Assembly: GCA_019114645.1 (NCBI GenBank)
Contig: DXFC01000101.1
Span: 1-6,493 of the forward strand
Direction of reading: 5' to 3'
From: Candidatus Halomonas stercoripullorum
GTDB taxonomy: Bacteria > Pseudomonadota > Gammaproteobacteria > Pseudomonadales > Halomonadaceae
Length of the DNA: 6,493 bases
A program made the translations under genes and the position numbers. This document shows, piece after piece, positions 5,852 to 6,493 of the stretch. The notes under the pieces are model-generated. The model made no database searches, was not told the origin of the DNA, and worked only from the letters and a program-made list of their open reading frames with translations. Every line of letters begins with the position of its first letter. Position 1 is the first letter of the stretch.

Positions 5852-5880
5852 CTTGAAAGCTGCCCAGCCAGACTCCATTG
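5852..5880 (+). promoter_or_regulatory. Heat-shock (sigma-32, RpoH) promoter of clpB
   Basis: The -35 element CTTGAAA (5852-5858) matches the RpoH consensus exactly. After a 14-bp spacer, CTCCATTG (5873-5880) matches the -10 consensus CCCCATNT except at two positions. Transcription would start near 5887, leaving a leader of about 70 nt before the clpB ATG. clpB is a classic RpoH target in proteobacteria, which supports the call. No strong housekeeping promoter is seen here; read-through from rluD-pgeF is possible because no clear terminator follows pgeF. Confidence 0.85.
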
Positions 5881-5883
5881 AAG

Positions 5884-5947
5884 ATGTCAATACGACATGA
5901 CAGGGCAAAACGATGCGTCTGAACGCATCGCCCCCCCCCGATGGAGG
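5884..5947 (+). promoter_or_regulatory. Structured clpB 5' leader: two hairpins, C9 tract and Shine-Dalgarno
   Basis: A small hairpin ATGTC/GACAT (5884-5898, loop AATAC) lies near the expected 5' end. A perfect 8-bp stem, CGATGCGT/ACGCATCG with loop CTGA, occupies 5911-5930. Nine consecutive C follow (5931-5939), then the Shine-Dalgarno GGAGG (5943-5947), 7 nt before the ATG. CATCG (5926-5930) can also pair with CGATG (5939-5943), which would break the first stem and cover the first G of the Shine-Dalgarno. The pairings are visible in the sequence; any regulatory role is inference. Confidence 0.5.
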
Positions 5948-5954
5948 AAACCGA

Positions 5955-6493
5955 ATGCGTTTCGACAAGTTCACCGCCAAATTGCAGAGTGGCGTCGCCG
6001 ATGCACAATCCCTGGCGATAGGGCATGGGCACAACCAGCTTGAGCCTGGTCATTTGCTGCTGGCATTGCTGGATGCCCGCGATAACGGCATCAAGGCACT
6101 GGTACAACGGGCCGGCGGGGATGCCGAACGGCTGCGCGACACCCTGAACGGCCATCTCGATGACTTGCCCAAAGTCGCCCAGTTTACCGGTGAGGTGCAG
6201 CCTTCGCGCGAGCTGATCCGGCTATTCAATCTCACCGACCGGGAAGCCCAGCAACGTGGCGACCAGTTCATCGCCAGCGAGCTGGTGTTGTTGGCGGCAC
6301 TGGAACTGAATCATGCCGTGACCCGGCTACTGACCCAGGCCGGGGTGACCCGCAAGGCGCTGGAAAGCGCTATCGACAGTGTACGCGGTGGCGAGCGGGT
6401 CGATGACCCCAACGCTGAAGAGAGTCGCGAAGCGCTGGAGAAGTACACCCTCGACCTTACCGAACGCGCGGCAGCGGGCAAGCTCGACCCGGT
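5955..6493 (+). CDS. clpB: ATP-dependent chaperone ClpB, N-terminal part (cut by the window end)
   Basis: ClpB is the hexameric AAA+ disaggregase that, with DnaK, DnaJ and GrpE, rescues aggregated proteins after heat stress in the cytoplasm. The window holds the first 179 codons plus two bases. The start MRFDKFTAKLQSGVADAQSL is the typical ClpB opening. The Clp N-terminal domain with its two repeats (about 1-145) includes GHNQLEPGHLLLALLD, GEVQPSRELIRLFN and RGDQFIASELVLLAALE. The sequence then enters the first nucleotide-binding domain at EKYTLDLTERAAAGKLDP; the Walker A motif lies beyond the edge. The ATG has an ideal GGAGG 7 nt upstream and follows an RpoH-type promoter. It lies 140 bp after pgeF on the same strand, the usual order. 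ClpA shares the N-domain fold, but the sequence and synteny identify ClpB. No frameshift is seen in the visible part. Confidence 0.97.
   Translation, partial: MRFDKFTAKLQSGVADAQSLAIGHGHNQLEPGHLLLALLDARDNGIKALVQRAGGDAERLRDTLNGHLDDLPKVAQFTGEVQPSRELIRLFNLTDREAQQRGDQFIASELVLLAALELNHAVTRLLTQAGVTRKALESAIDSVRGGERVDDPNAEESREALEKYTLDLTERAAAGKLDP

Noticed and set aside
1..6493. Mobile element, phage, defence system or CRISPR array
   Set aside because: No transposase, integrase, long terminal repeats, spaced direct repeats or defence-type domain was seen; the window is conserved housekeeping sequence.

Overview
The window looks like ordinary core chromosome of a gammaproteobacterium, most likely a Halomonas-type organism (Halomonadaceae). 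The evidence is the GC-rich coding sequence, the protein families, and the block bamD <-> rluD-pgeF-clpB, which is conserved across gammaproteobacteria. The genus is inferred from protein similarity recalled from memory, not from a search. I see no insertion sequence, phage gene, CRISPR array, tRNA or rRNA, and no clear sign of an undescribed multi-gene system.

Layout. Positions 1-92 hold the last 29 codons of a small + strand membrane protein resembling the PLDc_N family. It converges on, and overlaps by 21 bp, a - strand DUF3565 zinc-binding-type protein (72-299). Upstream of that on the - strand are a FimT/GspH-family type IV pseudopilin (325-873) with a C-terminal GRLR motif, and a PP0621-family membrane-anchored zinc-ribbon-like protein (1020-1283). 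Divergent from the latter is nadE (1381-3012), a full two-domain glutamine-dependent NAD+ synthetase. A bidirectional terminator (3056-3097) separates nadE from the convergent bamD (3109-3942, - strand), the outer-membrane assembly lipoprotein. A 173-bp divergent control region with short tandem repeats separates bamD from rluD (4116-5066, 23S rRNA pseudouridine synthase). The pgeF start (5059-5814, peptidoglycan editing factor) overlaps the rluD stop. A sigma-32-type heat-shock promoter and a structured leader precede clpB (5955 onward, truncated by the window end after 179 codons).

How the genes fit together. bamD serves outer-membrane protein insertion, rluD ribosome maturation, pgeF cell-wall precursor quality control, clpB protein disaggregation after heat stress, and nadE NAD supply. 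They are neighbours by conserved synteny rather than members of one pathway. The - strand group PP0621-fimT-DUF3565 may be partly co-transcribed; fimT is the member with a possible accessory role, in DNA uptake or pilus function.

The most interesting non-coding signals are in the clpB leader: a perfect 8-bp hairpin, a run of nine C, and a Shine-Dalgarno whose edge lies in an alternative pairing. Next are the tandem TGTCAA-containing repeats between bamD and rluD, and the in-frame duplication in the FimT leader peptide.
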